Positions 1 to 11,729 of a stretch of DNA of 64,000 nucleotides are shown piece by piece. The translations under genes were made by a program, and so were the position numbers. Origin of the DNA: Euclidia mi (lineage: Eukaryota; Arthropoda; Insecta; Lepidoptera; Erebidae); contig OX123188.2 in the NCBI GenBank assembly GCA_944739405.2, positions 67,661,251 through 67,725,250 on the forward strand, read 5' to 3'. The stretch's first letter is position 1. Every line of letters begins with the position of its first letter. The notes under the pieces were generated by a model. It was not told the origin of the DNA. It ran no database searches and saw nothing but the letters and a program-made list of their open reading frames with translations.

Positions 1-766
1 GGCTCCTCCGCGTTCAAGGACGGCCGGCCAACAACAAACTTATTTTAAAGTTTTAACGAACTTTATCACAGATTTTTGTTACTTAATAACTTTGGTTTGC
101 GTATTCGTAACACAGTTTAGTTAACACCATTTTATAGTTCACTTCACTGGCTAAAAGTATCTAATGGTATTACTTTGAAACAGTATATTTAAACAACTTT
201 TTCAATTTAAATTCAGAGAGCACAGAGATATACGTCCTGTCTTTAATAACGTTTTTGACAGATTTATAGGTTATTGTTATCATGGAATAATTTTCATTAT
301 AGCAATTTACCTTCAAACGTTGCGTTTACAATTTCCATCAATTTACGCGTGTGCTACTGTGGTTACTGGGTATTTTACGTTGACTTGTTGCTTCTTGCGT
401 ATTCTCCATAGTCAGACATGTGCGGGGCAGCTCAATGGTGCGTTGCGAGGATATCTACAAACTCATTTGGCAAAAATAAAACGACTGCAAAAGTGCCTTT
501 ATACACAAGGAAAACGTATTATTAAAAATTACTCAAAAACTATTCTTGCTTGATAAAATTTCACCACATGAGAAGCACTAACATTCAATTAAATATCATC
601 AATATGTTCAGAAAGGCGTCCTTTCATTTCATACTGTGAAATCAAATGAGCCTCACAAGCTTTATAGCTTAGCTACCTCGCACATTAATATCAAGTGCGT
701 ACACAGCCTAAATGCTAAAAATGTCTGTTTATATGCAGTTTTTTAAATAAAATATTATTTCTGCAG
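1..766. other. Intronic sequence upstream of first visible NDST exon
   Basis: AT-rich sequence with no supported coding region. The first 40 bases are GC-rich and could be the edge of an upstream exon or repeat, but no clear splice donor follows and I could not match them to the NDST protein. A polypyrimidine stretch ending in ctgcag at 761-766 is the splice acceptor of the next exon. Confidence 0.5.
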
Positions 767-883
767 GGCGTATTCGTGGTACCAGCACATTCGTTCTCAC
801 GGCGACCCGGTCGCGAACAACTACACATTTCACACAGTCATCACGGCGAATGACTCCGCGCCGAAACCCCTCCGGGACTTCAG
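767..883 (+). CDS. sfl: NDST (sulfateless) internal exon, sulfotransferase domain
   Basis: Internal exon of a heparan sulfate N-deacetylase/N-sulfotransferase, a Golgi type II membrane enzyme that replaces N-acetyl groups on heparan glucosamine with N-sulfate using PAPS. The exon is bounded by ctgcag|g and cag|gtaagca. In its open frame it reads AYSWYQHIRSHGDPVANNYT and on to the next splice site, which parallels the vertebrate NDST segment [20 protein letters not shown] in the C-terminal sulfotransferase domain. It carries one base of the preceding codon and two bases of the following one, which fits exon 4609-4791 exactly. Identification rests on family recall and splice-phase agreement. 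Upstream exons lie outside the window. Confidence 0.88.
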
Positions 884-3091
884 GTAAGCATTTTATTACT
901 TTAAAATATTTCTCACTAAAATATACGTGGTTTTAGCGCGAAATTCTGCGGTAAGAATTAAGTAAGGTATTCCGTGGTAGCATTTAGGTATTTTTCTTAT
1001 AAATCTATAACATTTTGCAATGTTTGCGCTTGCGCACTACGTAGGTATTATTATTTTGATGTATTCTCGATGACAAGAATATTTCGCAATTGTAAAAACC
1101 TTTAATATTACTGTTTAAGCACAGATAATATAATACTATACTAGCTGTAAGTTAGCGGGCCTTTGGATATTATTGGTATGTTAGTACACTGTTACTTATC
1201 AGTTTTGTGGTCAGTTAAGAATAGTAGACATTTTGATACCTTCTGTAGGAATAGCGGAAATGATCTAAGGCCAATGTCTTCACCACTTTCCGTCAAGATT
1301 TATGACTTCAATGTCATACAAAACAAAAAATTGTGTTTCCTGATAAAATTTGTTTCGGGTCTAGACGTTGCATGTCTGCTCTTTCAAATTGATTAAAGTC
1401 TTAATGTGTTTTCGATTCTAAGTTCCTTATAGGGTGGTGTAATTACCTTATACTTACTACATAATGTTGCCAAAAACTCTTCTCAAATATTTGTCAACAA
1501 AAGATCAAATCGCAGGATTGGCTTTAAATATAAGCGAAAAGTTATGCCACTGTACAAACTCGTCTGTATCCATTATTTTGTGTTGCAAACGGCATATTTA
1601 ACGAGCTTTACAACATGCCTATATTTCCTATAGAAAGCTATAACTCTTTGTACCTAGACATTTATCTGAACAACGGTGCCTACTCGACTATAATCTTTTT
1701 GTTTTTGGAGTGGAGTAAATGGCGTATATTTTACGGCCGAATCACAACCCTCTCATATTGGATCACAATTTTTCTGCGTGAACCCCCGCGTCTGTACATT
1801 AACAACGAATGTAATGCGTTCGCTGTACTATTATTTCTTTTCCCCCACCACTTGATTAGATCGGCGTCTTCCTTAAGTCGGCGCTATTATGGCACAAATG
1901 AACTGGGGGACTTATTGACTTAATCCCGCTTGAAGGACCAATAGGCGTGAAAACGATTTAGACTCAGTTAACAGTTGAACTTAGAACTTAGAAGCACAGT
2001 AAACCGTACACTTGAGATGCTATTAAATTGTATTGTGCCTATTTTGACCATGGAATTGAATAGCCAGTATTCAATTGTATTGTAAACAGATTCTTCGAAT
2101 ATTTTTTTACCTACTTACTATGGCAATACGAGTTGTATTTCTTGGCATTATTTAGTAAGAGGCTTTGTGGATAGGTAGACAAATTAATTCCTCGTGAATT
2201 TGCCATTTGCGAAGGGGTAAAATGTACGTGTGACTAGTTTTTATTAACTGTTGCTCACATTTGATTTTAGTGCTAGCTTCAAAATCAGCAGATTTTAATA
2301 CAATTTTCAACCCGTTTTTAACTCACTTATAATGTAAAAAAGCGTTTCATGGTGGGTGCCTTCTTTATTTAAAATAATGCCTAAATTTAATGTTTCAAGT
2401 GTCTGTAGTCTAGGTACTGCGACGATATAATTGTTAGTCAAAACAAATTATTCCATAAATTATGATGATTAAATACTTAATTATGTTTAGGTTCAAAAAT
2501 AAAAACTTTTTATTGCGGACACATTTCCTTGTCCTAAAATATTGACACAAGCGAGCGTGCCTGACATAGGTAAGACATCGGGATCTCTCGCTCGTACGTA
2601 ATTGTGACCTGAAGCACGCACTAAATGCTATGTGATATTATAGGTGGAATACAAAAGCTCTACCAAATAACAATGAGCTCACTTAAACAACCACGTACTT
2701 ATCCACGCCTATTTCTCGAACTCCACGTAAAGCAAGTCGTAGCGCTCAGTTTGGCCCACGTTTTCGATGTCTGATCTCTAAAAACCACTGTCCCTTTTGG
2801 ATTAGCTGGAAGCATTTAATTTGAAAAAAAAAAAAGATCGGCTGTCTCATTAGACTAAAAGCAAACATTTAGAAATAACAACACCAAGTAAAAATAACCT
2901 GAACATAAAATGAACCGAATGTAGCGGATTGAAAATACAAGTAACATGGCTGGTTCCTACGGAGAAAGCCGATGCTTGCCTAAAATTAGTACAAAAAGAT
3001 TGTATAGGGACCTAACCTGAATACATGATGAAATGTAACGTTTAGAAATTCTTATAATACGAAACTACTCGTAAAATATGTTATTCAAAAA
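884..3091 (+). other. NDST intron, no gene seen
   Basis: Intron between the first two visible NDST exons. AT-rich, with only short frames that have no recognisable motif. I see nothing supported before the repeat at 3092. Confidence 0.5.
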
Positions 3092-3528
3092 ATTGGGCAA
3101 GTGCGAGTCGGACTCGCGCGCGAAGGGTTCCGTACCATCATCTATAAAAGAAAATCACGTTCGTTGTATGTATACTTAAATACTTTATAAGTTTCTACCT
3201 GTTTATTAAGATCAAGTAACAAAGTGCTTAAAAATTACGTTTGTTGTATGGGAGCCCCCCTTTATTATTTACTTTTTTTAAATTCAATTATTTATTTTGA
3301 AAGGTAATATACAACTACATATTCTGTGAAAATTTAAAGCGTCTACCTGTTACAGTTAGTAATTTTGAGCAAAAAATACGAAAAAAAACACGTTTTTTGT
3401 ATGGGACCCCCCCTTAATATTTTATTTTTTTTAATTTTTTGTATTTGTTGTTATAGCGGCAACCAAAATACATAACTTGTGAAAATTTCAGCTTTCTAGC
3501 TATCATGGTTTATGAGATACAGCCTGGT

Positions 3529-3580
<52 letters not shown>

Positions 3581-3641
3581 GCGGAGGCTTAGTAATAGGG
3601 TTCCGTTTTTTACCTTTTAGGTACGGAACCCTAAAAACGAA
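3092..3641. repeat. Lepidopteran TIR-bounded repeat with GACA microsatellite
   Basis: A dispersed element of a type common in moths and butterflies. It opens with a segment containing 'gtgcgagtcggactcgcgcg' and the 13-mer agggttccgtacc (3125-3137). It closes with the exact reverse complement ggtacggaaccct (3620-3632). The right end can also fold on itself, because gggttccg occurs again just inside it (about 3598-3605). The interior has two diverged subrepeats ending in runs of C (about 3250 and 3408) and a perfect (GACA)n tract at about 3530-3580. It is noncoding; the short frame through the microsatellite is not a gene. I cannot assign its superfamily. Confidence 0.7.
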
Positions 3642-4608
3642 TAAAGAAGTGTTGAGCCACTTTCATTCGCAGATAATAATATTTAGAATATAACCTTCTC
3701 AAAAATAAACCTTTTAAAATGTATTCCAGACGTAGCTGTATTGCTTATGTACATTAAGTACCTACTCGTAAACAGTGAAAGAGGCACCGTTATCATTTTA
3801 GTACAAACCGCGTTAGACGAGCGATCTTAGTTTGACTTTCTAAACATCAGTGCATTTACATAACGCTATCAGGATTCATATTGTTATCTTAGAAGGGAAC
3901 GTGCCCCTACATACGAAATCCATTTAACATTAAAGTAAGCCAGTTATATTTAAGAGCGTGCGCCTAAAATATTATTGTGTACCTGACAGGCGTCGTGAAT
4001 TTATTATCAAACATCGCGCGCATTTCCTTCTGAAGCTAATGTACTCAAGCGGGATTATTAATTGATATTGTCTGAGTATCGCGCCACTCGCCACGCTTCT
4101 CCTTCAAATATTTTAATATCCTTTGTTAATTGATTTGATTCTCGCAACTCTGCTTGCTTTTTGTTTCTTGTTACAACGGATCATAGTAGCTTTTAGAATC
4201 GCTCTAGCGATTCTGTTGTGTCGATATCATTTTAAAAATATCTTTCGATGTTGTCGTGATTCTTTGCCATTCTAGTCAATTTATACACATATGGTGTCGA
4301 GCTAGGCTTAATATTAAGTTTTTCGAATTTGTTTCACGTTTATTAAGACGATAGAGTTGTTTTGAGTCTCGCCATAGAATACCTTAAAAAATTACGTCAA
4401 TCAGTCCTAAACTTAGCGACAGCAAAATGTTACCTACATTATTCACTTATGGTATTAAACTTTTAATTTATAGTAACATAAACATAATATGCAAAAGTGT
4501 TTTGTATTAGTTAAGTATAGAAGCCTGTATCGGAATTATCTCTTCGGTACGAGAACAGTTTTTCACGTGTGTATATATATATATATATATATATTACATG
4601 TAACTTAG
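3642..4608 (+). other. NDST intron with (TA)n tract
   Basis: No gene seen. A (TA)n microsatellite occupies about 4572-4594, directly upstream of the exon acceptor (acttag, ending at 4608). Confidence 0.5.
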
Positions 4609-4791
4609 GAACCGTTGCCTGAACCCCGGCAAGTACAGCCACTACCTAGAGCGGTGGCTGGCAGAGTACAGCAGTCACCAGCTGCACATCATCGACGGGT
4701 CGCTGCTGCGCTCCGAGCCCGCCGCCGTCATGAACACGCTGCAGAAGTTCCTCAAGATAACGCCGCACATCGACTATAACAAGCTGCTCAA
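4609..4791 (+). CDS. sfl: NDST (sulfateless) internal exon, sulfotransferase domain
   Basis: Second visible exon of the heparan sulfate N-deacetylase/N-sulfotransferase. The acceptor is acttag|g and the donor aa|gtgagt. The reading frame inherited from exon 767-883 stays open throughout and gives RCLNPGKYSHYLERWLAEYS, then a segment with HIIDGSLLRSEP. This parallels the vertebrate NDST stretch RCLVPGWYATHIERWLSAY...LDGKLLRTEP, which includes PAPS-binding and substrate-cleft residues of the sulfotransferase fold. The exon ends two bases into a lysine codon completed by the first base of exon 9445-9671. Codon use is GC-rich, unlike the flanking intron DNA. Confidence 0.9.
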
Positions 4792-4830
4792 GTGAGTACA
4801 CTACATATACACAACACAACACACGTAACA

Positions 4831-4893
4831 CATGTAACAACAAGTACAGCCACTACCTAGAGCGGTGGCAGAATGTAGTAGTCACAAGCTGCA
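4831..4893 (+). pseudogene. Partial duplicate of NDST exon 2
   Basis: Forty bases downstream of the exon-2 donor, a 63-bp stretch repeats the acceptor-proximal part of the exon (compare 4598-4686). The shared block includes 'agtacagccactacctagag' and continues to agctgca. The copy lacks about 29 bp (splice acceptor plus the codons around RCLNPG), has a 4-bp deletion and several substitutions. It has no acceptor AG, so it should not be spliced. It looks like a local duplication that has decayed. Confidence 0.75.
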
Positions 4894-5097
4894 ATTTTAT
4901 TACCTGCTGCTTGCATTCGCAAACAAGATGTGTCCCATATTTCCAACAGATTTTCAACCAAACTTTCAATCCCATTTTTACCCTTTTCGGATGAAATATT
5001 GAAAATCGCTTAATGGGACCTACATAAGAAACCACTACCACAATTGACATCTTACGAGATTCATTTATCTCTTCGATGATGTGTTAGATATGTTTAT

Positions 5098-7664
5098 ACA
5101 GGGTGATTCGTAATTGCTTGTATTACCTTTGGGATGATTCGGGTGATTCTAGGGTCATAATGGAGTATTTTTACCGCATACATATGGGGGTCCAAAATGC
5201 ACCATTTTGGAATAAAATGGTTTTAAGACTTTTTGAGCAAATTTAAAATTTTTGATATAAACAATTAAATTGTCCATATTTTAAAATAAAATAAAGCTAC
5301 TATCTCAACGTGGAATTTGAAAATAGAGCCGGAAGACACAGAAAAAATATTCGAATAAAATAAAATGCTGCCACAAAAATGCAATTATTTTGAAAAAATA
5401 ATATATGACATGTTATGTTAACTGTTGGATAACTTCCTGGTATTACCAGCTATCCGAAAAGGTATAATATAGTCTTAGCCAGTTGGTGTGAATTTGGAGT
5501 AATAGCCGCTTTTGTTCAGAAAAGTGGTTCTGATTTCTCGCTCGGCAGAAAATTTTTCCCTGTATTGATTCTTAAGCTTTGCAATAAGCAGTGACCAATC
5601 TACCGAAATGCATAGAGTCTTGGGTTCGAATCCTTAGCGTGAATCGCTGTATTTTATACGTTAAATGCATATTAGGGTTTAAATTCTCACTTGTCCTGTG
5701 ATTCAAAAAGCATGTTCAGCCAGTTGGTACCGTACGTCATGTTTATCTTCTTCTTCTTTCAGTGCCTCTCCAACTAGTGGAGGTTGGCCGTTAGCTCCGT
5801 ATACTTCTTCTTGTCTATAGCGAGGCGGAACATCTCGGCAACGCTCGCGATCCCCGTCCACTCCCTGATATTGCGGAGCCAGGATTTCTTTCTTCGCCCG
5901 ACTTTTCTCTTTCCAGCGTCTTTGCCCGTCATTATGAGTTGCAGCAGTCCATATCTATCGTGCCGCATCTGTTCTCTTTTTACAAGTCCGTAGGAGCTCT
6001 TGTTTCTTCCCAAACCGCCGCAAGACTTCCTCATTCGTGACTCTCTGAGTCCAACTGATGGCAAGCATTCGTCTGTGCGCCCACATTTCATAATTATGCT
6101 TCTATGCGTTTTCTGAGGTCTTCCTTAATTGTCCAAGTCTCGCATCCGTACAAAAGTATTGGCCAGACGTAGCACTGTACGAGACGCGTCCGTAAGGGGA
6201 CGTCTTCAGGTTACGGTTGCAGATAACTTTTTTCAAGGCACTACGGACTATCTCTATGCGTGTTTTAATTTGAAGATCACTCTCCCAGCTTTCATCCAAC
6301 CACGATCTCAAGTACTTATATTTATGCACTTTGTCAAGTTTCTGGCCATCCACCGTAAATACGGGATCCAAATCAACTCTGTTAGAAACAATCATGTTGA
6401 TCTTGGAAACTCTTTTAGTGGTGTCAAAACCACAGATTACTAAATAGTTATGTCAAAACCCTCAAATAAATAAATAATTGTAAAAAAAAAGCTGTAACAC
6501 TTATTTAAACCTTAAAATATCAGGTTTTCAGATGGGTTTGCTCTGGCAAAAAACATTAAATACATGAAATCCTGTCTAAACAGCTTTGATACTCTAAAAT
6601 AGGTTATGTCTTGTGAAAAAGAGACTATTACGAAAGCTTATCCATAATAAGAGGTTCCAGGTTTGTTGGAAGAAGTTCCGCTGGATGCGAGTTGGTGTAT
6701 GATATTTTGCCCAGCACGAAAACCACCCTTGCTGGGTAATAACCAAATCGCTAACGTGTGGCAAAAAACGGGGCAAAAAAACCTAATCGCCAGGCAGTGG
6801 TTGGACCTACAATATGCACAATACTTGTTCCGTAGGAGTGGAGTTCCTTGGCCTGCATCACAAAATTAAATGTTAAGTTTTGCAACAGATTGATCCCATT
6901 TGACATCCGTTATATGAATGCAGTGGGATATTTTATGGTTTAATTAGGTGTCACGGCTATTTTCTTTCGATTATTTATTTATTTGAGGATTTTGACTCAC
7001 CTAAAAAAGTTTCCAAGATAAACATGACGTCCGGTACCAACTGGCTGAACATGCTCTTCAAGTCACGGGACAAGTGAGAATTAAAACCCTAATATGCATT
7101 TAACGTACAAAAGACAGTGATTTACGCTAAGGATTCGAACTCAAGACTCTATGCATTTCGGTAGGTTGGTCTTCCTACTAGTAAATCACTGTTGAATGGA
7201 AAGTTTAAGAATAAACAGGAAAAAATGTTCTGCCGAGTGAGTCCTCCAGAAGCACTTTTTTGAACAAAATCGACTATTACTCCAAATTCACACCAACTGG
7301 CTAAGACCAGAAAACATATAATTTTTCCAAATAATTGCATTTTTGTGGCGGCGTTTTATTTTATTCGAACATTTTTTCTGTGTTTTTTGGCTCTATTTTC
7401 ATATTCCACATTGAGTTAGCAGCTTTATATTATTTTAAAAGATGGGCCGTTTAATTGTCCATTAAATTTGCTACCAGTAATAGTCAAAATATTTTTTTGG
7501 ATGTTTATATAAAAAAATTGAATTTGCTCAAAAAATCTTAAAGAACGTTTTATTCCAAATTGTTGCATTTTGGACATCCATATGTAGGGGGTAAAAATAC
7601 TCCATTAGGCCCCTAGAATCACCGAAGCCCCGAAAGGAATACGAGCAATAACAAATCATTCTGT
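5098..7664. mobile_element. hAT-like fold-back element with about 650-bp terminal inverted repeats
   Basis: A 2567-bp element in the NDST intron. Its ends (left acagggtgatt, right reverse complement acagaatgatt) are flanked by the 8-bp direct repeat atgtttat at 5090-5097 and 7665-7672. This matches the hAT target consensus nTnnnnAn. The terminal inverted repeats run about 5098-5749 and 7015-7664, imperfect but collinear along their whole length. Both arms contain a tRNA-like B-box motif (ggttcgaatcc at about 5632). The spacer holds a LINE fragment and no hAT transposase, so the element is non-autonomous. Superfamily assignment comes from duplication length and terminal bases only. Confidence 0.75.
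5755..6440 (-). pseudogene. 5'-truncated LINE reverse transcriptase fragment
   Basis: C-terminal remnant of a non-LTR endonuclease/reverse transcriptase inside the spacer of the fold-back element. Two minus-strand frames carry it. One (6395 to 6102) has the post-RT block with VHKYKYLRSWLDESWESD and IKTRIEIVRSA. The other (6091 to 5774) has the terminal block with RHDRYGLLQLIMTGK and VGRRKKSWLRNIREWTGI. Such blocks are frequent in lepidopteran 'endonuclease-reverse transcriptase' elements. The two frames are offset, so at least one frameshift separates them, and all upstream domains are missing. A (GAA)n-like tail at 5749-5760 lies flush with the left TIR, as expected for a 3' end produced by retrotransposition into the element. 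Confidence 0.8.
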
Positions 7665-7672
7665 ATGTTTAT

Positions 7673-9036
7673 GTAGGTAGATAATTTAAATCGACTCTTT
7701 ACGTTATTAATAACTTAAATATCAATTACAATTCTATGTCTCATGACTCTCAAATATTATCTATACCATTACAGTGTGTTCATATTTTATTTGCCGTAAA
7801 ACACGACCAGTTTAACGTGATTCAGATTGATATCTAATCCCAGAAAGGCCAACTGGCGTGAAACAGTTCGCATTTCATATAATGAAAGTTTCACAAAACT
7901 CATTATGTATGTGGCTGCCGTAGCGTTTTACTACGCCGCCCCTATCCACAATTTTGGTACGCTGACTCTGAACCCTGAGAGCGAATGACAAATACGTATG
8001 GAGTTGTCAATGTTTAGGTACGGAAGTGTAATTATTTTTATCATCAGTCAGTGCTATCTCCGTTGCCAATAATTATAAAATTGAAAATGTTATGTTACAC
8101 GTAGAAATTCATAATTGTAGCTTACAATCATAATCACGTCAGCCTTAACCAAAAAGAAAACGGCTTCGTAATCGGTCCATCTGTTTAGGAAATACAATGC
8201 CGCAGACACGGCAAATCGCATAACGTACCCCTTTAGAGTGCAAAAATAGCACAATTTATTTTTTATTTTGTTATAGTACCTACGTAAATATTGCAAATGG
8301 AAACTTATTTTCAGAAATACTGTATATTCCTTTCAATCTGCGTTATTTATTAAGGGCGCAATTGCAGCGGCACGTTGTATAGGTTATTTTAATAATGATA
8401 ACTTAGCTTTTGTCTGTGGCAGTTAAATCCGTTTTAAAACTGGTGTGGCGACAGACACACACATTTTACGATTTAGTGTCAAAACAAACTGGAAGACATT
8501 AAATTTGTAACAGTTAGTATAAAGCGTTGGTTATTCTTGTAGAGACTAGCAACATCTACAATTGGCGATAACTTAGCTACAATGGCCCCTTACACTAGGC
8601 ACACAACTTCCTAGAAGCAACTCGCAGCGACTAATATCGCTGTATCATGCCCTATCTACATAAACCAGCTTATTGCTATTCTAAGCCTTACTCAGGAAAA
8701 TAGCCTTTAGTTCTCCACAAGCAAACTCCAATCTATTCAACTACATAAACACGTGTATACCAGTCCCACTTGACATTACATTTTATTAGCCCTAATGTAA
8801 CTAACTAGTTACATCACTAAAGGGTCTTTCCATTCTTCGTATCGACAGAATAGAGGTACTGAATAATATATTTCGGTAACTGTGTACATTCACAAGAACA
8901 GCACGCTCTGCCAACCCAGAGGTTTCGGGCAAAATTGATGATGAAATTATTGAAAGATTCGGAGAATTATAGACTAGGAGAAGGGCACGTAAGTCAAAGA
9001 ATAGAGGTAAATAATATAGACGACGAATCATTTGCG
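7673..9036 (+). other. NDST intron, no gene seen
   Basis: AT-rich intron with short unsupported frames only. I see no repeat boundary or gene here. Confidence 0.45.
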
Positions 9037-9352
9037 TCATCATCATCCCTATATATAAGCTGTCCCACTGCTGGGCACGAGCCTCTTCTCACTATGAGAT
9101 GGGTAAGGCCATAGTCCACCACGCTGGCCAAGTGCGGGTTGGCAGACTTCACATGTCTTTCGAGAACATTATGGAGAACTCTCAGAGATGCAGGTTTCCC
9201 CACGATGTTTTCCTTCACCGTTTAGCAAGCGATAATTAACAATTTAATACGCACATAACTCCGAAAAGTCATTCGTGCGTGCCGTGATTTCGAGCCCGGA
9301 CCATCTGTGTAGCAGTCTATCGGGCTCTTCACTAGGCTATCGCTGTTATCGT
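9037..9352 (-). mobile_element. tRNA-derived lepidopteran SINE
   Basis: A short interspersed element in antisense to NDST, ending about 90 bp upstream of the last exon. Read on the minus strand it starts near 9352 with a Pol III A-box-like agcctagtgaagagcc and a B-box-like ggctcgaaatc. It then passes through the conserved body (on the + strand 'ccacgctggccaagtgcggg', 'ggagaactctcagagatgca', 'cacgatgttttccttcaccg') and ends near 9037. The body is one of the commonest SINE types in moths. Noncoding. Confidence 0.82.
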
Positions 9353-9444
9353 TTGCGTTGTAATCGGACAAGAAACGAATGGACGCACAGTGATCTTTGA
9401 TTGGACGGGAAACGCAAATATTTGAATGTACGTCGTTGTTCCAG

Positions 9445-9671
9445 GTACGACGCGAAAAAGGGTTTCTTCTGTCCAGCGTTAGGGAATGACAGGACGAAGT
9501 GTTTGGGTAAGTCGAAGGGTCGCGTGTACCCGCCCATGGGGGAGCGGTCGGCGAAGTTCCTGCGGCGCGTGTAGTAACACGCCGCACAACGCCGTGCTGT
9601 CCAAGCTGCTGGTGCGCATCGGGCGCGCCGTGCCGCAGTGGCTCAAGGACGACCTGTCCGCCGACGGATAG
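9445..9671 (+). CDS. sfl: NDST (sulfateless) terminal exon, frame broken as written
   Basis: Terminal coding exon of the NDST gene (acceptor ttccag|g). The first part, in the frame set by exon 4609-4791, reads YDAKKGFFCPALGNDRTKCL, GKSKGRVYPPMGERS and AKFLRRV. It includes the conserved GFFC and CLGKSKGR segments of the sulfotransferase domain. It then meets tag-taa at 9572-9577. Immediately beyond, the next frame continues the conserved C-terminus as SNTPHNAVLSKLLVRIGRA, then VPQWLKDDLS, to a tag stop at 9669-9671. The break is a net +1 (one extra base or two missing). Strong similarity on both sides suggests a recent mutation or an error in the sequence rather than an old pseudogene. Confidence 0.88.
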
Positions 9672-11515
9672 CGCCGGCGCACGCACCGCCCGCAGCCCGC
9701 GCACCCCACGCAGCCCGCGCTCATCAGCGTGTGCGTGCTCAGCGCGGCCTGACCACGCCCGCCACGCGGCGCCGCGCGTTACAAACGCCGCGGTCGCCGC
9801 CCGCTTGTTCTTTCCGCGTGTTTCGATATGAGAGTATCCTTGTTGAACAGATATCTTTGTCTATTGGTTCTTGTAATATAATGTTTTAAAGAGTGATATT
9901 AAACGACTTAAAGTTCTTGATCTGTTTACGAGATGACGGATGATATTAACGTTGTTTTGTTTATTTTTTACTCTACGTAGGGTGTAGTGAATGACTTGTG
10001 TTCCCAGTGAAACGGTTCCGGTTCGATTTGCTCGCCTGACGTTGTTGTTTCTTAGCCAAGTTTGTGCGGACAGTGCGACCGACGCCGACGCGTCGCTCTA
10101 GGTGCTATTTGTTAATAGTTGCATTCGTCAATATTGTGTTTAATTATTACTAAACTATGTCATTTGCTTGTAGACGCCGATATGTTGTTCCATCATGATT
10201 TTGCTAAATTAACGACATCGCTTTTGTAATTAGGTATAATTACTAACGAATATTTTGTTATACACGGGATGGTCGCTGTATATTTCATTCCACGCCGTGA
10301 CCGATCATCGCTACACGTTAATTATATTATTTCGTTTAATTATTACAATGTACGTACCTGATACAGTTTGTAAATGTGTAGTTTATTTTGTACGTTTCGT
10401 ATAGAATAGGTGTAATGTTATTTTGCAATCTCCTTGTCTTTCTGTGCCATAAATATAAAATGAAACAAGTGGCACTGGAATATTTTACATATTTTTTTAT
10501 TTATTTTTTATTGTAAATGGATTTGAAACATAACGAACATGAGTCCGTCGTTTAACGAGGCAGCATCACATTTGTTCGAGCGCGCGGGAGATGGTTCGGC
10601 GCGTACCACTAAGTACATAGTATGAAGTACATGCAGAATACATCCATTATACTTTCAGTTACCGAATTAGCAGTAAGAAATTTTAATATACATATTAAAG
10701 ATGTCGCGTTATATTTTAAATAAATGATATCAATGTCGACCCAATGAATGAAACATAAATGTATTTGGTATATATTTTGATATGCATAAATTTACTGGCG
10801 AGAAGACTCGGCAAGGACGATGGACGTTTTTGTAAAACTAAAGCACTATAGAACATTTCTTACTCTTTGTTTTAATAGATGTCAGTACTTAAAACTTGTA
10901 AATATAAATTCTTTTCTCATGAGAAATACATAGAAGAGTACAGAAAATAAATATAACGAAATCGATATTTGGATATAGCGGTAAATGTTAATATTTTTAT
11001 GGTACATTATTATCTTTTTTTATTTAATGTTTTCGAAGGCTTCATATTAAAAAATTATCTTCAAACTTCTGATGTTCTTGATATATTGTGCAGATGTGTG
11101 TTAAGGTGAAAACGGCCCTAAAATGTAAAGAGCGAGCTATGAAACTTGTTAGGGTGTTGCAATTTGTGAACGTGTGTAGACAGTACCGTTTACATGACTC
11201 AACTGAACGTAAGAGAGTGAACACGTGCTCGGTCGCACCGCTCGGTGTGCACTGAGCCGTATGTTTGTCTTGCGACCACTCACTTGTATCATTGTCCACA
11301 GTGTCTATTGGAACGCATTAGCTGTACTTTATATTATGGGTTGAGACTTGAAGGGGAACAATGGGATGCTTTGCATGGACGTATCGGCTATTGTATCTAC
11401 CAAGATCAAGGCGACGCATATAGGTACGTTAGTACCTGTAGACGTGTGTTTATTGTATTTGCGTTTGCCGTAAATACATGTTGAATTTACAAAGTTATTT
11501 ATAACTTGAACTTGA
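9672..11515 (+). other. NDST 3' untranslated region and downstream sequence
   Basis: The first 110 bases after the stop are very GC-rich, then the sequence becomes AT-rich. Candidate poly(A) signals occur near 10450 (ataaat) and at about 10947 (aaataaat). No other gene is supported. I cannot tell from sequence alone where the transcript ends. Confidence 0.45.
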
Positions 11516-11519
11516 CGTT

Positions 11520-11729
11520 GGGACAGGCGGGTACTGGAGTGGCGACCACGTACCGGATGACGCAGCAGAGGTAAGCCAAGCCAGCAGAGGTAGCAAGGTG
11601 GACCGACGATCTGTTTAAGATCGCGGGAAGCGGTTGGATGCGGGCGGTTCAAAATCGGTCTGTGTGGAGAACCTTGGGGGAGGCCTATGTCCAGCAGTGG
11701 ACGTCTCTAGGCTGACATGATGATGATAA
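11520..11729 (+). mobile_element. 3' end of a non-LTR retrotransposon
   Basis: A 5'-truncated LINE end. The + strand encodes the last residues of an ORF2 C-terminus with RWTDDLFKIAGSGWMRAVQN, RSVWRTLGEAYVQQW, then a stop and a short (ATG)n-type tail 'catgatgatgataa'. The DNA block aggcctatgtccagcagtgg is a widespread lepidopteran LINE 3' signature. Only about 210 bp remain. Confidence 0.78.

Noticed and set aside
3505..3693. TDRQ-repeat frame
   Set aside because: Translation of the GACA microsatellite.
5784..6443. Plus-strand frames opposite the LINE fragment
   Set aside because: They mirror the minus-strand RT frames and have no domains.
9638..9889. Ala/Arg-rich 83-codon frame past the NDST stop
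   Set aside because: Arises from GC-rich 3' UTR; the other frame has the conserved NDST C-terminus.
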